From NCBI GenBank assembly GCA_023403845.1, contig JAEYDL010000020.1, forward strand, positions 62,001-126,000: a stretch of 64,000 nucleotides of DNA, read 5' to 3'. Within the stretch, counting starts at the first letter, position 1. Every line of letters begins with the position of its first letter. Below the pieces are notes generated by a model. It saw nothing but the letters and a program-made list of their open reading frames with translations, searched no databases and was not told the origin of the DNA. The translations under genes were made by a program, and so were the position numbers. Shown here one piece after another: positions 62,347 through 64,000 of this stretch. The stretch is from Pseudomonadota bacterium. Lineage in GTDB: Bacteria > Desulfobacterota > Desulfovibrionia > Desulfovibrionales > Desulfovibrionaceae.

Positions 62347-64000
62347 CTAGACTTCAGACAAAGCCCGGACCCATAACGGCAGAACCGGACCCTTGACAGT
62401 CAGCGCATGCAGATCCGCCCACTGTTTCCGCGCATCCCTCGTGGTTTCCCACCACCCAGGGACGTCGCTCCAGACGCGGGCGGCCTGTTCCGCAGCCGCT
62501 TCCGGAGTATCGTGCAGAATGCCGACCTCACGCAGCCCGTCGAGCAGCGGCAGAACTTCCGGCGTAAAACGCCCGGGATCGGGACGCCAGAACAACAAAA
62601 AGGGGATGTTCGCCGCAAGTGCCTGCCCCAGAGTGGTCCCGGCGTGGTCCAGCACCAGCAGACGACACCCGAACAGATGCGGTTCCAGAGGCCCCGTGCA
62701 CCGTCCCACTTCGGGAAAACGCCGCAGAAGCCATGTCGCATCCGCCAGAGACGACGGAACGTCAAAATAGGGCCTGTACTGGGTTCGTATCCGCATATCC
62801 GGATCCAGTGCAGCAAGAAAACGGGCCTTGTCTTCCCTGTAGGCAAAAAACTGACGCCCGCGAAGCATAGATTTCAATGTATAGGGCAGCAGAGCCATTT
62901 CCGTTCCCACCAGCAGCAACTGCGGCTTCGTTTCCCTATGCGCGCCCCGGATGGCGGCAAGCTGCGGGTGAGGCAGGGGCAAGAAGTTTCCGGGCATGTC
63001 TCCATGCCGGGTCCATCCCCATGTCATGAAACGATGCTGACGATATTCCACCATCGGATAAGCCACAGAGGTACGCACGAAACCATACTCCCCGCCATGC
63101 TGGATGAAGATCATCCGGCAGCCTCTTCCCCTTGAGGCGGCCACGCGCAGTCGATAGGCATCGTCCTCGCACGCCGCGACACTGACCACCCGGGTACGAA
63201 CGGGAGACTTCCGCCCAAGATCTCCCGGAATCCGCGCGACAAGCAGAGACCGTGGCAAAAGTTCAACGGCAAGTTTCAAGGCGTCTGCGGAGGAAAAACC
63301 CAGCGGAAGAGGGTGTCTTTCCAGCAGACCGGGAACGGACAACGCAGCCAGAGGAAGCGTATCGTCCCGGGTATTTGGGTTCTTCAGCAGCACGACGGAC
63401 AGCCGGAGCGATTCCCTGAGGGAAAATCCCTTGATGCGTGGAAAAGGCAGACCAAACACCAGTCTGCGGACCAACCGGCGAAACAGTGATTCCTGATCCT
63501 CAGCCTTCGGCTCCCTGACGACAGGAGGCCCTTCCACCCGTTTCCATCCGGATGGCCAACGGCGCTGGAGCAGACGGTCAAGCAGCCAGTGATTCCACTG
63601 CGGGTCAAGGATGCCGCCCATGATAAAGTCCTGCGTATCCGCAAAGACAAACCGGCTCCCGGAGGACTGAACCGGAACATTCAGTTCCATTCCGCCGAAG
63701 GAACGGAGAATGCCCTCGCTCCGGTGCAGACGGTCGACGAGGACTTCGCAAAAACGCGTCAGCCAGGGGGAAAGAACAAAATCCCAGTAGCGCGCATCAT
63801 GCGCCACGCCATGCCGGACATTAAGCTCCGCCGCAAGCTGCGGCGCAAGTTCCACTATCAGTTGCCGAGCCTGCCCCGCAGCCAGCTCCAGCATTTCCGA
63901 AGATTCAAACGGCTCCGGCGGCATGACAAAGCTTCCGGCATCCTCTTCAAAACCTGCTGCGGCGGAACAGCAGCCGGAATCATCGTTCGGGCCACCCCGG
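62347..64000 (-). CDS. LIC12162-family transferase, 5' end beyond the window
   Basis: At least 551 codons, open to the window edge. The ATG at 63924 is internal or optional, because the frame stays open upstream. Family-like features are the segment ELNVRHGVAHDARYWDFVLS, the following PWLTRFCEVLVDRLHRSEG, ADTQDFIMGGILDPQWNHWL, and a GT-B-like C-terminus (CRLLVLDHAGTTLGQALAAN, IPFLLFWRPDPGRF). LIC12162-type proteins are putative transferases of surface-polysaccharide loci (from memory). The N-terminal FLGEWC-like part expected for the family would lie outside. A separate related-looking surface carbohydrate gene is at 47428. Confidence 0.75.
   Translation of the reverse strand, partial: RGGPNDDSGCCSAAAGFEEDAGSFVMPPEPFESSEMLELAAGQARQLIVELAPQLAAELNVRHGVAHDARYWDFVLSPWLTRFCEVLVDRLHRSEGILRSFGGMELNVPVQSSGSRFVFADTQDFIMGGILDPQWNHWLLDRLLQRRWPSGWKRVEGPPVVREPKAEDQESLFRRLVRRLVFGLPFPRIKGFSLRESLRLSVVLLKNPNTRDDTLPLAALSVPGLLERHPLPLGFSSADALKLAVELLPRSLLVARIPGDLGRKSPVRTRVVSVAACEDDAYRLRVAASRGRGCRMIFIQHGGEYGFVRTSVAYPMVEYRQHRFMTWGWTRHGDMPGNFLPLPHPQLAAIRGAHRETKPQLLLVGTEMALLPYTLKSMLRGRQFFAYREDKARFLAALDPDMRIRTQYRPYFDVPSSLADATWLLRRFPEVGRCTGPLEPHLFGCRLLVLDHAGTTLGQALAANIPFLLFWRPDPGRFTPEVLPLLDGLREVGILHDTPEAAAEQAARVWSDVPGWWETTRDARKQWADLHALTVKGPVLPLWVRALSEV

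Noticed and set aside
1..64000. CRISPR arrays, prophage or integrated plasmid
   Set aside because: No regularly spaced repeats, integrases, phage structural genes or att-like repeats were seen.

Overview
The window reads as one stretch of a chromosome from an anaerobic, probably host-associated member of the Desulfovibrionaceae (a Bilophila, Mailhella or Desulfovibrio-like lineage). The reasons are the hdrCBA-flx electron-bifurcation cluster, a TRAP-TAXI uptake operon, selB next to a gene with an in-frame UGA, the psd-pssA-leuACD order known from Desulfovibrio, and a GC-rich base composition by eye. No tRNA, rRNA, CRISPR array, prophage or intact insertion sequence was recognised. The genus call is inference.

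Layout. 1-1.7 kb: 5' part of hisH and an RlpA-like lipoprotein or exported protein. 1.9-7.8 kb: minus-strand operon encoding an old-yellow-enzyme/dienoyl-CoA reductase, a fused TRAP permease, an amidohydrolase-fold protein and a TAXI binding protein; a sigma-54 type promoter sits in front of it. 7.9-10.8 kb, divergent: a catalytically degenerate IS1595-type transposase-like protein, then an AcoR-like sigma-54 activator. 10.8-11.9 kb: no confident gene. 11.9-18.4 kb: a predicted UshA-like selenoprotein (UGA codon 82, CPSU motif), HU, prfB with its programmed +1 frameshift, lnt, mltA and a thioesterase. 18.9-25.7 kb: hdrC-hdrB-hdrA-flxDC(fused)-flxB-flxA. 26-32.6 kb: a GNAT enzyme, leuD, leuC, leuA, pssA and psd. 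32.7-38.7 kb: potassium handling (trkH, a LysE exporter, trkA, and a divergent KefB-like antiporter). 38.8-43.7 kb: six genes that look like synthesis and CMP-activation of a 2-keto-3-deoxy sugar acid for surface glycan. 44-49.3 kb: UvrD-like helicase, thiL and a surface-carbohydrate protein. 49.5-54 kb: an AhpC/AhpF-like peroxide system, an Fsr-type MFS exporter and a Fur/PerR-type regulator. 54.2-58.1 kb: selB, gatA, gatC. 58.4-64 kb: a TPR lipoprotein, two small envelope or unknown proteins, an FAD oxidoreductase and a LIC12162-type transferase cut by the window edge.

How they fit. The most notable point is the gene at 11918-12901. It is split by UGA in a conserved-looking CxxU context, a hairpin lies just downstream of the UGA, and the dedicated elongation factor SelB is encoded in the same window, so it is best read as a selenoprotein rather than a pseudogene. 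The Hdr-Flx cluster would couple NADH oxidation to ferredoxin and disulfide (DsrC-like) reduction. The sigma-54 activator and promoter imply that the TRAP operon is inducible, for a substrate that cannot be named from sequence. Surface-glycan genes occur in two separate places (38.8-49.3 kb and 62.3-64 kb).
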